A DNA stretch of 64,000 bases, taken from the NCBI RefSeq assembly GCF_024734405.1, contig NZ_CP059556.1, positions 558,001 to 622,000 on the forward strand, read 5' to 3'. The notes under the pieces were generated by a model that was not told the origin of the DNA, did not search any database, and saw only the letters and a program-made list of their open reading frames with translations. Shown piece by piece: positions 17,284 to 26,767 of this stretch; the stretch's first letter is position 1, and the number at the start of each line of letters is the position of its first letter. The stretch is from Saccharopolyspora gregorii. GTDB taxonomy: Bacteria > Actinomycetota > Actinomycetes > Mycobacteriales > Pseudonocardiaceae. The position numbers were made by a program, and so were the translations under genes.

Positions 17284-19104
17284 GTGTCCCTGCACGTCTC
17301 GGTCGACTTCGGCACCTCGAGCACTTGCACCGTGGTGTCCGTCGGCGGCGGTGAGCCGCAGGTGGTGGTCGTCGACGGCCAGCCCCTGGTGCCCTCCGCG
17401 GTGTTTGCCGCGGCCGACGGCACGTTGTTCGTCGGCCACGAGGCGGAGCGGCAGGCCGCCGTCGACCCGTCCCGGTTCGAACCGCACCCCAAGCGCCGCA
17501 TCGACGAGGGCGAGCTGCTGCTGGGCAGCAGCGTGCTGCGCGTCGGCGACGTGGTGCGCGCGGTGCTGCAGCGGGCCGTCGGCGAGGCCCGCCGGTTCGC
17601 CGCGGGCGCGGGCGTGGACCTGCTCGTGCTCACGCATCCCGCGGACTGGGGTTCGGTCCGCGCCGGGGTGCTGCGCCAGGCCGCGGCCGGGCTGGCGAAG
17701 GAAGTCGTGCTGGTGCCGGAACCCGTCGCGGCCGCGGTGTTCCACTCCGCCGGGCACGGGCTGCCCGATGGCGGGGCGCTCGCCGTGCTCGACCTGGGCG
17801 GCGGCACCGTGGACGCCAGCGTCGTCTGCAAGCAGGGCCGCGCGTTCCGGGTGCTGGCGACGAAGGGCGAGCCGAACTTCGGCGGCGCCGACATCGACCA
17901 GGCCCTGCTGGAGCACATCGGTTCCGTCGTGTCCGGAATGGACCCGGCCGCGTGGCACAAGCTCGTCGAGGGTCGCGACATGGCGGACCGGCGGCGCCGC
18001 CGGGTGCTGCGCCAGGACGTGCGCGGCGCGAAGGAGACGCTGTCCCGGCACACCTACACCGACGTGCCGATGCCACCGCCGTTCTCCGACGCGCACGTCA
18101 CCCGCGCCGACCTGGAGCGCCTGGTGGCGGCACCGCTGGCGAAGTCCGCCGACCTGGTCTCGGCGACCTTGCAGGAGGGGCAGGTGCCGCGGGACCGGCT
18201 GGCCGGGGTGTTCCTGGTCGGCGGTTCCAGCCGGATCCCGCTGGTGGCCCGGCTCATCCACGAGCGCACCGGGGTGCTGCCGACCACCTTGGACCAACCG
18301 GAGACGGTGGTGGCCCGCGGTGCGCTGCGGGCCGTGCGGCTGGACCCGGAGCGCACCGGTGGGCTCGCGCCCGCGGGCGCGCACCGCGGCGCGCGCGCAC
18401 CGGCCGCGCGCCCGCAGCACGCGGGCGTCCCGCGGCAGCAGTGGGCGCAGCAGCCCGCCGTTGCTCCGCCGGGCGATTCGCTCAGCCGCGCCTCCACCAT
18501 CGTCATCGGCGCCGGCGACCAGACCCGGCCGGTGTTCCACACCCCGGTGCCCCGGCGGACCGGGGTGCGGCCGTGGGTGTGGGGCGCGGGCGCGGCGGCG
18601 GCCGTGGTCGTCGCGGTGGTGGTCGCGGTGCTGCTCTCGCAGGTCACAGGCGGGCGGGCGGCGGCGCCACCGCGGCACGTCGCGCAGTACGAGTACGGCT
18701 TCGACTACCCGGCGGGCTGGCGGCAGACCGGCGGTGATCCGCAGCTGTGGCAGACGGTGGTCGCGCCGCGGTCCGACGGAGACGACCTGATCGTCGTGCA
18801 GCAGGGCGACCTCGGCTACGACGTGGCGGCCGGGCGGGCCCGCGCGGTCGCGGACCTGCGCGCCGAGTACGACCGGTTCAACGCCGATGGGGGGCGGTTC
18901 TCCGGTTTCGACGCCTCGGCGACCTTCGCGGGCCGGGACGTCGTGTACTACCGGGAGGACCTGCCGGGCGCGACCGCGGAGTGGTTCGTGGTGCACCGCG
19001 GGCAGTACCAGGTGAGCGTGGGCTGCCGGTACACCCCGGCCGGGAAGTCCGAAGTGGAGCGGGCCTGCGAGCAGGTCGTCTCCTCGCTCTCGGTCACCGG
19101 GTGA
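17284..19104 (+). CDS. Hsp70-fold T7SS-associated membrane protein (Rv3446c-like)
   Basis: A 606-residue protein joining an Hsp70/actin-type ATPase domain to a membrane anchor and an extracytoplasmic domain. The ATPase domain (about 1-360) has the phosphate-1 motif VDFGTSSTCTVV, phosphate-2 VLDLGGGTVDASVV and adenosine motif VFLVGGSSRIPLV. There is no classical substrate-binding domain. Instead comes a Pro/Gln linker, one membrane helix (about 431-453, GAGAAAAVVVAVVVAVLL) and a folded C-terminus with YGFDYPAGWRQ and VGCRYTPAGK. This matches the type VII secretion-associated Rv3446c family next to ESX-4. The GTG start follows AAGGAG. It lies between eccC and the WXG100 genes, as in mycobacterial ESX-4, so a role in substrate handling is a reasonable inference. 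Confidence 0.85.
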   Translation: MSLHVSVDFGTSSTCTVVSVGGGEPQVVVVDGQPLVPSAVFAAADGTLFVGHEAERQAAVDPSRFEPHPKRRIDEGELLLGSSVLRVGDVVRAVLQRAVGEARRFAAGAGVDLLVLTHPADWGSVRAGVLRQAAAGLAKEVVLVPEPVAAAVFHSAGHGLPDGGALAVLDLGGGTVDASVVCKQGRAFRVLATKGEPNFGGADIDQALLEHIGSVVSGMDPAAWHKLVEGRDMADRRRRRVLRQDVRGAKETLSRHTYTDVPMPPPFSDAHVTRADLERLVAAPLAKSADLVSATLQEGQVPRDRLAGVFLVGGSSRIPLVARLIHERTGVLPTTLDQPETVVARGALRAVRLDPERTGGLAPAGAHRGARAPAARPQHAGVPRQQWAQQPAVAPPGDSLSRASTIVIGAGDQTRPVFHTPVPRRTGVRPWVWGAGAAAAVVVAVVVAVLLSQVTGGRAAAPPRHVAQYEYGFDYPAGWRQTGGDPQLWQTVVAPRSDGDDLIVVQQGDLGYDVAAGRARAVADLRAEYDRFNADGGRFSGFDASATFAGRDVVYYREDLPGATAEWFVVHRGQYQVSVGCRYTPAGKSEVERACEQVVSSLSVTG

Positions 19105-19350
19105 CGGTCGCCCGCGAAATCGGTAGCGGGTGCAAATCGCTTTCGCGAATTCCGCGTGCGATCCGCCGAGAACTCGGCACGAGCGGATTCTTTCGCAATC
19201 GCTAATCCGCGTGTGACCAGCGATTTCATCCTTCCGCGTTCACAGCCGCAACCGTTTCCGGAAAAAGCTGGGACAGGGCGGAACCGGACGTGGCAATGTC
19301 TGCGTCGTAGGTTCATCGATCTTCGAGCAACGAATGAAGGGGGCTCACCT

Positions 19351-19662
19351 ATGAGCGGGATGGGTACCGACGCGGACCTGATGGCGAAGGCCGCGGGTCA
19401 GGTCGAAGAGGTTCGGGGCAACGTCGAGAACGCGGTGAGCACGCTGGACGGGCAGATCGCGCCGGTCCTGGCCTCCTGGAAGGGCGGGGCGTCCGACGTC
19501 TTCCGCCGCCTGATGGACGCGTTCCAGGAGAACGCCAAGACCATCAACCAGAAGCTGGGCGAGATCAGCGAGAACATCCAGTCCTCGGGGCAGGCGTACA
19601 CCCAGAACGAAGAGGAGCAGGCGGCCGAGATCTCCAAGATCGAGGGCATGCTCGGCGGCTGA
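19351..19662 (+). CDS. WXG100 secretion substrate (EsxB/EsxT-like)
   Basis: A 103-residue helical-hairpin protein secreted by the ESX system. The turn motif is SWKGGASDVF (W-x-G) and the C-terminus carries YTQNEEEQ, fitting the Y-x-x-x-D/E secretion signal that normally sits on the CFP-10-like partner. The ATG at 19351 follows a GAAGGGGG ribosome binding site. It is 61 bp upstream of the second WXG100 gene, and the products presumably dimerise. Confidence 0.9.
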   Translation: MSGMGTDADLMAKAAGQVEEVRGNVENAVSTLDGQIAPVLASWKGGASDVFRRLMDAFQENAKTINQKLGEISENIQSSGQAYTQNEEEQAAEISKIEGMLGG

Positions 19663-19723
19663 GCCCGCCTCCGACGTTCTTTCTCCACCTTCTTCCGACC
19701 ACTTCACGTGAGGGGACTTCACC

Positions 19724-20011
19724 ATGGAAATTCGGGTTGATTTCGGCCAGCTGAGCCAGGCCGCCGACGACCTGGGCGGTGCCGCCACCAAGATCCAGGC
19801 CGAGCTGGACGAGCTGGAGAACATGCTCAAGCCGCTGGTCAACACCTGGGAAGGCCAGGCGCAGGAGGCGTACCGCGCCGCGCAGTCCGAGTGGGACAAG
19901 GCCGCCCAGAACATGATCGAGATCGCCGCGAAGATGGGCATGGCCGTCAACGCCGCGAACGAGTCCTACCAGGCCGGTGAGGCGAAGAACGCCGGTCGCT
20001 TCGGCGGCTGA
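19724..20011 (+). CDS. WXG100 secretion substrate (EsxA/EsxU-like)
   Basis: A 95-residue partner of the preceding protein with the turn motif [15 protein letters not shown] and a C-terminal SYQAGEAKN that also fits Y-x-x-x-E. It starts at the ATG following AGGGGA. Its position between the Hsp70-like gene and rplM reproduces the esxT/esxU location of mycobacterial ESX-4, which supports the ESX-4 classification of the locus. Confidence 0.9.
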   Translation: MEIRVDFGQLSQAADDLGGAATKIQAELDELENMLKPLVNTWEGQAQEAYRAAQSEWDKAAQNMIEIAAKMGMAVNAANESYQAGEAKNAGRFGG

Positions 20012-20029
20012 TCTCCGCGCCGCGCCGAT

Positions 20030-20067
20030 CGCCGACCCCGGACGCCCCTCGCGGCCCGGGGTCGGCG
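20030..20067 (+). terminator. Terminator after the WXG100 pair
   Basis: CGCCGACCCCGG (20030-20041) pairs with CCGGGGTCGGCG (20056-20067) over 12 bp, 19 bp past the stop. Confidence 0.8.
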
Positions 20068-20426
20068 GTGTTCCGGGGCGGGTGCCCGGGGCTCCCGGGC
20101 CGCCCGGTAGCATCCACTCGGCGACTCGGCACGCCGACGGCGTTCCCCCGACGAAGGGGACCCCGTATCGGTGGGTCTTTTCGCCAACGAGTACCCTGAT
20201 TGTTTGTTGTGCGGTGCGCGACTGCGGTGTTGGAGCGGTGACCGGCCCAACGGAAAGCCCGGCGAGAGCCGAGGCCGAACCGGGCCACAGGTCTCTGGTG
20301 ACACCCAGGACGTGCCGGTTCCCCGGCCAGATCGGGGATTCCGACCCGGCACGGTTCCGATGGGCTCCCCGGAGGAACACGGGGTCCGCACCGAGATTCC
20401 GACGCGAACGACGACGAGGTAGATCC
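20068..20426 (+). promoter_or_regulatory. Promoter and leader region of rplM-rpsI
   Basis: About 360 bp with no gene. Around 20175-20225 the composition drops locally (TCTTTTCGCC, then TACCCTGATTGTTTGTTGTG), which fits a strong ribosomal promoter with TACCCT as the minus-ten. This would leave a leader of roughly 210 nt before the rplM GTG. I did not find a convincing L13-binding mimic by eye. Confidence 0.4.
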
Positions 20427-20872
20427 GTGCGCACGTACAGCCCGAAGGCCGGCGAGGTGACCCGCGCCTGGCATGTCATCGACGCCGAGGACGTGGTGCT
20501 CGGCCGGCTGTCCACCCAGGCCGCCCTGCTGCTGCGCGGCAAGCACAAGCCGACTTACGCCCCGCACATCGACACCGGCGACTTCGTCGTCATCGTCAAC
20601 GCTGAGAAGGTGGCGCTGACCGGCAAGAAGCGCGAGCAGGCGTTCCACTACCGGCACAGCGGTTACCCGGGCGGTCTGCGCAAGCAGTCCCTGGGGCAGG
20701 TTCTGGACTCGAAGCACCCGGAGCGCGTGCTCGAGAAGGCCATCAAGGGCATGCTGCCGAAGAACAAGCTCGGCCGGGCCATGGGCAAGAAGCTCAAGGT
20801 CTACGCAGGCCCGGAGCACCCCCACGCGGCCCAGAACCCGCAGCCGTACCAGATCAACGCGAAGGTCGAGAA

Positions 20873-20876
<4 letters not shown>
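20427..20876 (+). CDS. rplM: Ribosomal protein uL13
   Basis: A 149-residue large-subunit protein that binds 23S rRNA early in assembly. Family motifs include [48 protein letters not shown] and the C-terminal [12 protein letters not shown]. The GTG at 20427 gives the standard N-terminus (RTYSPK). The rpsI start overlaps its stop codon (GTGA at 20873-20876), the usual rplM-rpsI operon. Confidence 0.98.
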
Positions 20877-21445
<569 letters not shown>

Positions 21446-21458
21446 CCTTTCGTACGAT

Positions 21459-21513
21459 TCACGGGAGCAGCCGTGGCGTCCGCGCGACGCCGGGGCTGCT
21501 CCCGTGATCTTTT
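21459..21513 (+). terminator. Strong terminator after rpsI
   Basis: TCACGGGAGCAGCC (21459-21472) pairs with GGCTGCTCCCGTGA (21494-21507) over 14 bp, with an inner GGCGTC/GACGCC stem, followed by TCTTTTT. It is the most classical intrinsic terminator in the window. Confidence 0.92.
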
Positions 21514-21572
21514 TCCGGGCCGGGTCCGGCCTGACAGTGGCCCTGCCGTCGATCCAGGAGGATTCGCTGCAC

Positions 21573-22907
21573 ATGTCCCGGCTGTTCGGCACCGACGGGG
21601 TGCGAGGTCTTGCGAATTCGGACCTCACGCCGGAACTGGCGTTGTCCGTGGCGGCCGCGGCGGCCCGCGTGCTCTACGACCGCGACGACTCCCGGCGCCG
21701 GGTGGCGCTGGTCGGCCGCGATCCGCGGGCCAGCGGCGAGATGCTGGAGGCGGCGGTCACCGCGGGGCTGACCTCGGCGGGCATGGACGTGCTGCGGGTC
21801 GGCGTGCTGCCGACGCCCGCGGTCGCCTACCTGGTCGGTGAGCTGGGCGCCGACATCGGCGTGATGATCTCCGCCTCGCACAACCCGATGCCGGACAACG
21901 GGATCAAGCTGTTCGCCGCGGGCGGCCACAAGCTGCCGGACGCGGTGGAGGACGAGATCGCCGCGCGCCTCGACGAGGACGTGCAGCGCCCCACCGGCGA
22001 GCACGTGGGCCGGGTGCGGGACGTGCCGGACGCGGTGCAGCGCTACGTGGACCACCTGCTGGTGGCGACGCCGCAGCGGCTGGACGGCATCCGCGTCGTG
22101 GTGGACTGCGCGAACGGCGCGGCCTCCGGTGCGGCCCCCGAGGCCTACCGGCGCGCGGGCGCGGACGTGATCGCGCTGCACGCCGACCCGGACGGCATCA
22201 ACATCAACGACGGCGTCGGCTCGACCCACCTGGACAACGTGCGGGCCGCGGTGCTGGAGCACGGCGCCGACCTGGGCATCGCGCACGACGGCGACGCGGA
22301 CCGCTGCCTGGCGGTCGACGCGGCCGGGCAGGTCGTGGACGGCGACCAGATCCTCGCGGTGCTCGCGGTGGCGATGAAGGAGTCCGGCGAACTCGCCGAC
22401 GACACGCTGGTCGCGACCGTGATGAGCAACCTGGGCCTGCACCTGGCGATGCGCGACCACGGCGTGAAGCTGCGCACCACCAAGGTCGGCGACCGCTACG
22501 TGCTGGAGGAGCTGCGCGCCGGCGGGTTCTCGCTGGGCGGCGAGCAGTCCGGGCACGTGGTGCTCCCGGGGCACGCCACCACCGGTGACGGGCTGCTCAC
22601 GGCGCTGCGGCTGATGGGCCGGATGGCCGCGACCGGCGAGCCGCTGGCCGAGCTGGCGACCACGATGCGCCGGCTGCCGCAGGTGCTGGTGAACGTGCGA
22701 GTGGTGGACAAGGCGCAGGCCGTCTCGGCTCCCTCCGTGTCCGACGCCGTCGCGGTCGCGGAGGCCGAACTCGGTGAGCAGGGCCGGGTGCTGCTTCGCC
22801 CGTCCGGTACCGAACAGCTCGTGCGGGTGATGGTGGAGGCGCCGAGCGAGGCGATCGCCGACGCCACCGCGCAACGGCTCGCCGGGGTCGTTGCTGCCAT
22901 CCGGTGA
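21573..22907 (+). CDS. glmM: Phosphoglucosamine mutase
   Basis: A 444-residue enzyme that converts glucosamine-6-phosphate to glucosamine-1-phosphate for peptidoglycan precursor synthesis. It begins [10 protein letters not shown], has the phosphoserine loop [12 protein letters not shown] with Ser102, the metal-binding DGDADRC loop, GGEQSGH in the sugar-binding region and [11 protein letters not shown] in the C-terminal phosphate-binding domain. The ATG at 21573 is 11 bases after AGGAGG. glmS lies 6 kb downstream on the same strand, so the two consecutive steps of UDP-GlcNAc synthesis are near each other but in separate transcripts. Confidence 0.98.
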   Translation: MSRLFGTDGVRGLANSDLTPELALSVAAAAARVLYDRDDSRRRVALVGRDPRASGEMLEAAVTAGLTSAGMDVLRVGVLPTPAVAYLVGELGADIGVMISASHNPMPDNGIKLFAAGGHKLPDAVEDEIAARLDEDVQRPTGEHVGRVRDVPDAVQRYVDHLLVATPQRLDGIRVVVDCANGAASGAAPEAYRRAGADVIALHADPDGININDGVGSTHLDNVRAAVLEHGADLGIAHDGDADRCLAVDAAGQVVDGDQILAVLAVAMKESGELADDTLVATVMSNLGLHLAMRDHGVKLRTTKVGDRYVLEELRAGGFSLGGEQSGHVVLPGHATTGDGLLTALRLMGRMAATGEPLAELATTMRRLPQVLVNVRVVDKAQAVSAPSVSDAVAVAEAELGEQGRVLLRPSGTEQLVRVMVEAPSEAIADATAQRLAGVVAAIR

Positions 22908-22941
22908 AGCTGTGATCCAGGTCTCCCCGCGCGGGCAGATG

Positions 22942-22959
22942 TGTGAGACGCTGCTCACA
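22942..22959. promoter_or_regulatory. Palindrome overlapping the start of the small membrane protein gene
   Basis: TGTGAG-ACGCTG-CTCACA is a perfect 6-bp inverted repeat ending on the first base of the ATG at 22959. It could be an operator or a start-codon hairpin. The spacing does not match the CRP consensus. Confidence 0.35.
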
Positions 22960-23123
22960 TGGGTGCCATCGTCGTCGCCATCATCGTCGGACTCGTCGCG
23001 GTCGGGCTCGTCATCGCCGTCCTCGTGTTCTCCGCTCTCGGCATCGCCGGGACCAAGGCCATCAACGCCGTGCACGACGGCGGTCAGTGGTGGGTGAACC
23101 GGCGGGCGCGCCGACATGGCTGA
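22959..23123 (+). CDS. Small single-pass membrane protein, 54 aa
   Basis: A short gene starting MGAIVVAIIVGLVAVGLVIA, with one long hydrophobic helix at residues 3-30, a short polar loop and a basic end (RRARRHG) that should stay in the cytoplasm. Third positions are almost all G or C, as in real genes here. Its stop lies inside the start region of the next small gene (overlap 23116-23123). The family is not recognised. Confidence 0.6.
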   Translation: MGAIVVAIIVGLVAVGLVIAVLVFSALGIAGTKAINAVHDGGQWWVNRRARRHG

Positions 23124-23238
23124 GCGGGTGCGCGCGGCGCGCGGGGAGTGGCTCGCGAACGTGGTCATGCTCGTGCTGCTGCCGCTGGCCGGGATGGTGC
23201 TGGCGGTGATCCTCGCGATGGTGATCATCTCGTACTGA
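23116..23238 (+). CDS. Small single-pass membrane protein, 40 aa
   Basis: ATG at 23116 inside the last codons of the previous gene. The product begins MAERVRAARGEWLANVVMLV and continues as one hydrophobic helix (LLPLAGMVLAVILAMVIISY). Overlap of 8 bp suggests coupled translation and possibly a two-subunit membrane micro-complex. The family is not recognised; the call rests on codon pattern, overlap and the clean helix. Confidence 0.55.
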   Translation: MAERVRAARGEWLANVVMLVLLPLAGMVLAVILAMVIISY

Positions 23239-23322
23239 GCGGCGGTGCGGCAGGCCCGCCGGGCGGCCGCGAGCCGCCGGAGGTCCGGGCGATACCTTGG
23301 GCGCGAGCCGAAGGGGGACCCC

Positions 23323-23631
23323 GTGTACTGGATTTTTCTGCTCGTGAGCATTCTCGTCGGCGCTGGGGCCGGCGCGCTGGCCGCGGCGCTCGTGGTGAAG
23401 GTGAAGCTCGACCAGCTGACGCCGAAGCCCGGCCCCCAGCAGCAGTTCGGCCCACCGTTCCCGCAGCCCTACCCGCAAGCCCAGGGGCCGCAGCCGCAAG
23501 GACCGCCGTCGCAGCCGTTCCCGACGGCCCAGCCGCAGCAGTTCGGCCAGCCCTTCCCGCAGTCGCAGCCGTTCCCGCAGCAGGCCCCGCCGCAGCCCTA
23601 CCCGCCGCAGGGGCCCTACCCGCCGCGGTGA
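23323..23631 (+). CDS. Membrane-anchored Pro/Gln-rich protein
   Basis: A 102-residue protein with an N-terminal membrane helix (residues 2-28, WIFLLVSILVGAGAGALAAA) followed by a disordered tail made almost only of Pro, Gln, Phe and Gly (QPFPQSQPFPQQAPPQPYP). The GTG start at 23323 follows AAGGGGG. It lies between two small membrane protein genes and two T7SS-like genes and may belong to the same surface-related set. Function unknown. Confidence 0.6.
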   Translation: MYWIFLLVSILVGAGAGALAAALVVKVKLDQLTPKPGPQQQFGPPFPQPYPQAQGPQPQGPPSQPFPTAQPQQFGQPFPQSQPFPQQAPPQPYPPQGPYPPR

Positions 23632-23771
23632 GCCTTCGCGTATGCAAGGAGATCATCGGATCCCGCCCGTGCGCCGCTCCCGCCTGCCAGGGTGAGGAAC
23701 CTGGCGCCACCACCTGACGTCGCATTCCGTGCGCGCGTCGGTGGGGGCGTGAAGTGCGAGGAGGGGCAACG

Positions 23772-24083
23772 ATGTCAGGTTTCGGGACGAACTCGGGGGA
23801 GTTGGTCGCCGCCGGCAACAGCATCCGGGGTACGGCGGACCCGGTGCGCGACGAGCACGCCAAGAAGGTCGGGGAGCTCGGTCTGGGGGCCGAGGACTTC
23901 GGGCGCGTGCACCAGCAGGCCTTCGGCGGCTACCAGGAGGCGATGACCAAGCTGTCGAAGTGCGTCTCCTCGATGGCAGACGCCATGGACGACTTCGCCG
24001 GGAAGCTGGAGAAGACCGGGCAGGGTTACGACTGGTCCGACGCTGATGCGGCGGAGACCGTCGGGAAGTCGGGGAACAGCTGA
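23772..24083 (+). CDS. WXG100/EspC-like protein upstream of large substrate
   Basis: A 103-residue helical protein without a clear W-x-G but with the length, helix pattern and a C-terminal YDWSD segment that fits the Y-x-x-x-D secretion motif. Residues 50-85 (FGGYQEAMTKLSKCVSSMAD) look amphipathic. Its stop overlaps the start of the 885-residue gene (TGATG at 24081-24085). I infer that it is the small partner of that protein. It corresponds in position to uncharacterised mycobacterial genes between glmM and glmS, though orthology was not tested. Confidence 0.65.
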   Translation: MSGFGTNSGELVAAGNSIRGTADPVRDEHAKKVGELGLGAEDFGRVHQQAFGGYQEAMTKLSKCVSSMADAMDDFAGKLEKTGQGYDWSDADAAETVGKSGNS

Positions 24084-26740
24084 TGGCCGACGAGCAGAAG
24101 TTCCCCTCCGTCGACGAAGTCAAAGCCATCATGGACGACAGCTCGGTCTCCGAGGACGCCAAGGTGACCTTGCTCCTCGACTACCGGCGTTCGGGCGGTG
24201 ACGACCCGAACGACGTGCTCGACGCGTACATGACGAAGTACGACAACGGCGCCGGGGTGCAGCAGGTGCCGTACGAGAGCGGTGGCACCAGCACCAGCCA
24301 GCGCGTCAAGGATTCCTACGCCGGGGCGAAGAAGCAGGCTGACGAGGGCGCACAGGCGCGCCGCGAGCACGGCGAGGCGATCGAGAACGGCAAGTCCACG
24401 ATCGGTGACACCCAGCGCCGCGCTGACAACGGGGAAGGCGCGGGCGCGGCGGATTCCGATCAGCTGCTCAACGCGGGTGCTCCGGGGCTGAGCCTGCTGA
24501 TCGACCTCGTGAAGCTGTACGGGAAGATCAAGAGCATCAAGCACGCCGGCGTCGGGGTCGGCGACGAGGCGAAGGTCAAGGCCCGCTACGACGAGCAGCG
24601 CGACATCAAGTTCGCCAAGTTCGACCAGATCATCGGTGACCTGGAGAAGGCCGACCGCGGTACCGGGGAAGCGTACAGCGCGATGTCCGACCGGCTGGGG
24701 CAGTTGCGGCAGGGGTGGACCGGCGCCGCCTCGGAGAGCGCGCAAGGGTTCTTCGACGAGAAGTTCACGCCGACCGCCCAGGATCGCGTGATCGAGCGGC
24801 TGCGCACGTCGGCGCAGGTCACGAAGGAGTCGATCAAGGCCGTCGGCGATCTGTGCCGGGAGAAGGCCCGCTTCGTCCTCGAACAGGACGGGCGGCGTGC
24901 GGCGGTCTTCCAGCACAAGAGCATCCCGGACTGGGAGGTCACCATCGACCTCGCCAACGGGAACGACGACGACCTGGTGATCCGCAAGGTCGCGAGCATC
25001 TGGCAGATACCGATCGACGAGAGCTGCGGCGACGCCGACGGAGCGACGAAGGATGCGGCCAGGAACAAGGCCAACTCGGTGGTCCTGCAGTTCGCCGAGT
25101 CCATCGAGACGGAGTGGAAGAACTTCGTCCAGAAGTGCGATGACACCAAGACCGCCGTGGACGACGCGTGGAAGAAGCTGAACGAGGAGCTCGGCAAGGC
25201 CGAGGAGAACCCGTTCAGCAACCCCGGTCCGGCGCAGGACGAGTCCGGTCCGCAGGGGTCTGACCAGCAAGGCGCAGGTCAACAGGGCCCTGGCGGCTCG
25301 CCGGGCGGCTCTCCCGGCGGCTCTCCGGGTGGTTCGCCCGGTGGTTCCCCCGGTGGTTCGCCTGGTGGTTCCCCGGGTGGTTCGCCCGGCGGCGCGCCTT
25401 CGATGCCGGAGACGCCGGCGATGCCCGAGACCCCGAAGCCGCCGGAGCCCCCCGAGACGCCCGAGGTGCCGGGCATGCCGCAGCCCGGCGCGGACGGTTC
25501 GGGCGGACCGGGAGCCGGCGAGCCCGCGGTGGAGACGATCGGCGAGGGCGAGAACGCCGTGCAGGTCCAGGAACCGGACCAGCAGGGCACCTCGAAGGTC
25601 ACGATCATCGGCGAGGACGGGCAGCCGAAGACCTACGACGTGCGGTTCGGCCCCGAGGGCGGTCTGCCGGGCGTGGGCACGAACCCGACCCCCGGCACGA
25701 TGCCGGGGCAGGCGGGCCTGCCCGGCGTGAGCACCCAGCCCGCCCCGGGCCCGGCGCCCGGTGAAGGTGGTCTGCCGGGCGTCGGCACGAATCCCGCCCC
25801 GGGCGCGATGCCGGGTGCGCCGGACCCCGCCCAGCAACCGGGCATCCCGGTCCAGCCGGGCGAGGACGGCAAGGCGGTGATCCACGAGGGCGACCGCACG
25901 ATCACCTTGGAACGGGCCCCGGACGGCAGCATCCGCGTCGACGTGGACAACGGGCCCGGCCGGCCGCCGGTGCAGCAGACCGTCGACTTCGCCGGGGACA
26001 CCGCTGGTGCCGAGCAGCGGCTCGACGCGGTGCCGGGCGCGGTGCCCGGGCCGGCTCCGGCCGAGCCGCCCGCGATGCCGGGGGCGGAGCCGGACGCCGC
26101 GGCGAGCGCACCGGTCGGCCGCGATCCGGTCGCCGGATTCGATCCGTCGACGCCGGTCGGCACGCCACCGCAGGTCGGCGGCTACGAACCGCCCGCTTCC
26201 GGCGGGACCGCGCCGGTGGCACCGGCGGCGTACGCGGCGTCGACCGATTCGCCGCCGGACCCGCTGACCCCCGCGCCGACCGCTCCGCAGTCGGCCGGGC
26301 TGGGGTTGGCGAGCGCGTTCACCGGCGACCACGTGCCCGGTTCGTTCACGACGATGTCCGGGCAGCTGTTCTCCGGTGACCTCGCCGATCCGCCGCCCGC
26401 GCACCCAGGCCCGTTCGGGGACGCCCAGCCGCAGGCCGGCGCGACCAGGATGGCCAGCGCGGACGACGCGGCTTCCGGCAGTTCGCAGGGCGCCACCGGG
26501 CTCGGCACCATGGGCGACCCGGCGGGCGGGCAGGGTGCCGCGCAGCAGTCCGGCGGCATGGGCGGCGGCATGATGGGCGGCATGGGTGGCATGGGCGGCG
26601 GCCAGCAGGGCGGCGGCTCGGGTGATCAGGAACGGACGAACTCCAGCCCGTGGCGCACCCAGGGGCAGCTGTTCGACGACGGCGTGGACGAGTCCGGTGC
26701 CCGGCACCGGGCGGTGTTCGGCGAGGACCGGCGGGGATGA
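24083..26740 (+). CDS. Large T7SS-like substrate with GGSP repeats
   Basis: An 885-residue protein. Residues 1-380 are helical and charged and include a W-x-G turn (LRQGWTGAASESAQGFF near residue 211) and a lysine-rich region (EWKNFVQKCDDTKTAVDDAW). From residue 404 nine GGSP-type tetrapeptides begin a Pro/Gly-rich half with several blocks of the form LPGVGTNPxPGxMPG, ending in a Gly/Met-rich patch (GGMGGGMMGGMGGMGGGQQ) and a charged tail. There is no signal peptide or membrane helix. The pairing with a small helical gene upstream and the helix-plus-low-complexity layout suggest a PPE-like ESX substrate. No enzymatic function can be read from the sequence. Confidence 0.7.
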   Translation: MADEQKFPSVDEVKAIMDDSSVSEDAKVTLLLDYRRSGGDDPNDVLDAYMTKYDNGAGVQQVPYESGGTSTSQRVKDSYAGAKKQADEGAQARREHGEAIENGKSTIGDTQRRADNGEGAGAADSDQLLNAGAPGLSLLIDLVKLYGKIKSIKHAGVGVGDEAKVKARYDEQRDIKFAKFDQIIGDLEKADRGTGEAYSAMSDRLGQLRQGWTGAASESAQGFFDEKFTPTAQDRVIERLRTSAQVTKESIKAVGDLCREKARFVLEQDGRRAAVFQHKSIPDWEVTIDLANGNDDDLVIRKVASIWQIPIDESCGDADGATKDAARNKANSVVLQFAESIETEWKNFVQKCDDTKTAVDDAWKKLNEELGKAEENPFSNPGPAQDESGPQGSDQQGAGQQGPGGSPGGSPGGSPGGSPGGSPGGSPGGSPGGSPGGAPSMPETPAMPETPKPPEPPETPEVPGMPQPGADGSGGPGAGEPAVETIGEGENAVQVQEPDQQGTSKVTIIGEDGQPKTYDVRFGPEGGLPGVGTNPTPGTMPGQAGLPGVSTQPAPGPAPGEGGLPGVGTNPAPGAMPGAPDPAQQPGIPVQPGEDGKAVIHEGDRTITLERAPDGSIRVDVDNGPGRPPVQQTVDFAGDTAGAEQRLDAVPGAVPGPAPAEPPAMPGAEPDAAASAPVGRDPVAGFDPSTPVGTPPQVGGYEPPASGGTAPVAPAAYAASTDSPPDPLTPAPTAPQSAGLGLASAFTGDHVPGSFTTMSGQLFSGDLADPPPAHPGPFGDAQPQAGATRMASADDAASGSSQGATGLGTMGDPAGGQGAAQQSGGMGGGMMGGMGGMGGGQQGGGSGDQERTNSSPWRTQGQLFDDGVDESGARHRAVFGEDRRG
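25292..25399 (+). repeat. 12-bp in-frame tandem repeat (GGSP x8 plus GGAP)
   Basis: Nine 12-bp units with varied third positions encode Gly-Gly-Ser-Pro. The synonymous variation between units argues for selection on the peptide rather than recent slippage alone. Confidence 0.9.
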
Positions 26741-26767
26741 GCGTGACGCAGGGGAGTGCGGGCTGAG

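Noticed and set aside
19278-19310. ECF sigma promoter before the WXG100 genes
   Set aside because: GGAAC and CGTC are present, but the spacing of 18 bp and weak second element are not convincing without mapping data.
22942-22959. CRP-type binding site
   Set aside because: The arms TGTGA and TCACA are 8 bp apart instead of 6, so it does not fit the consensus; kept only as a palindrome.
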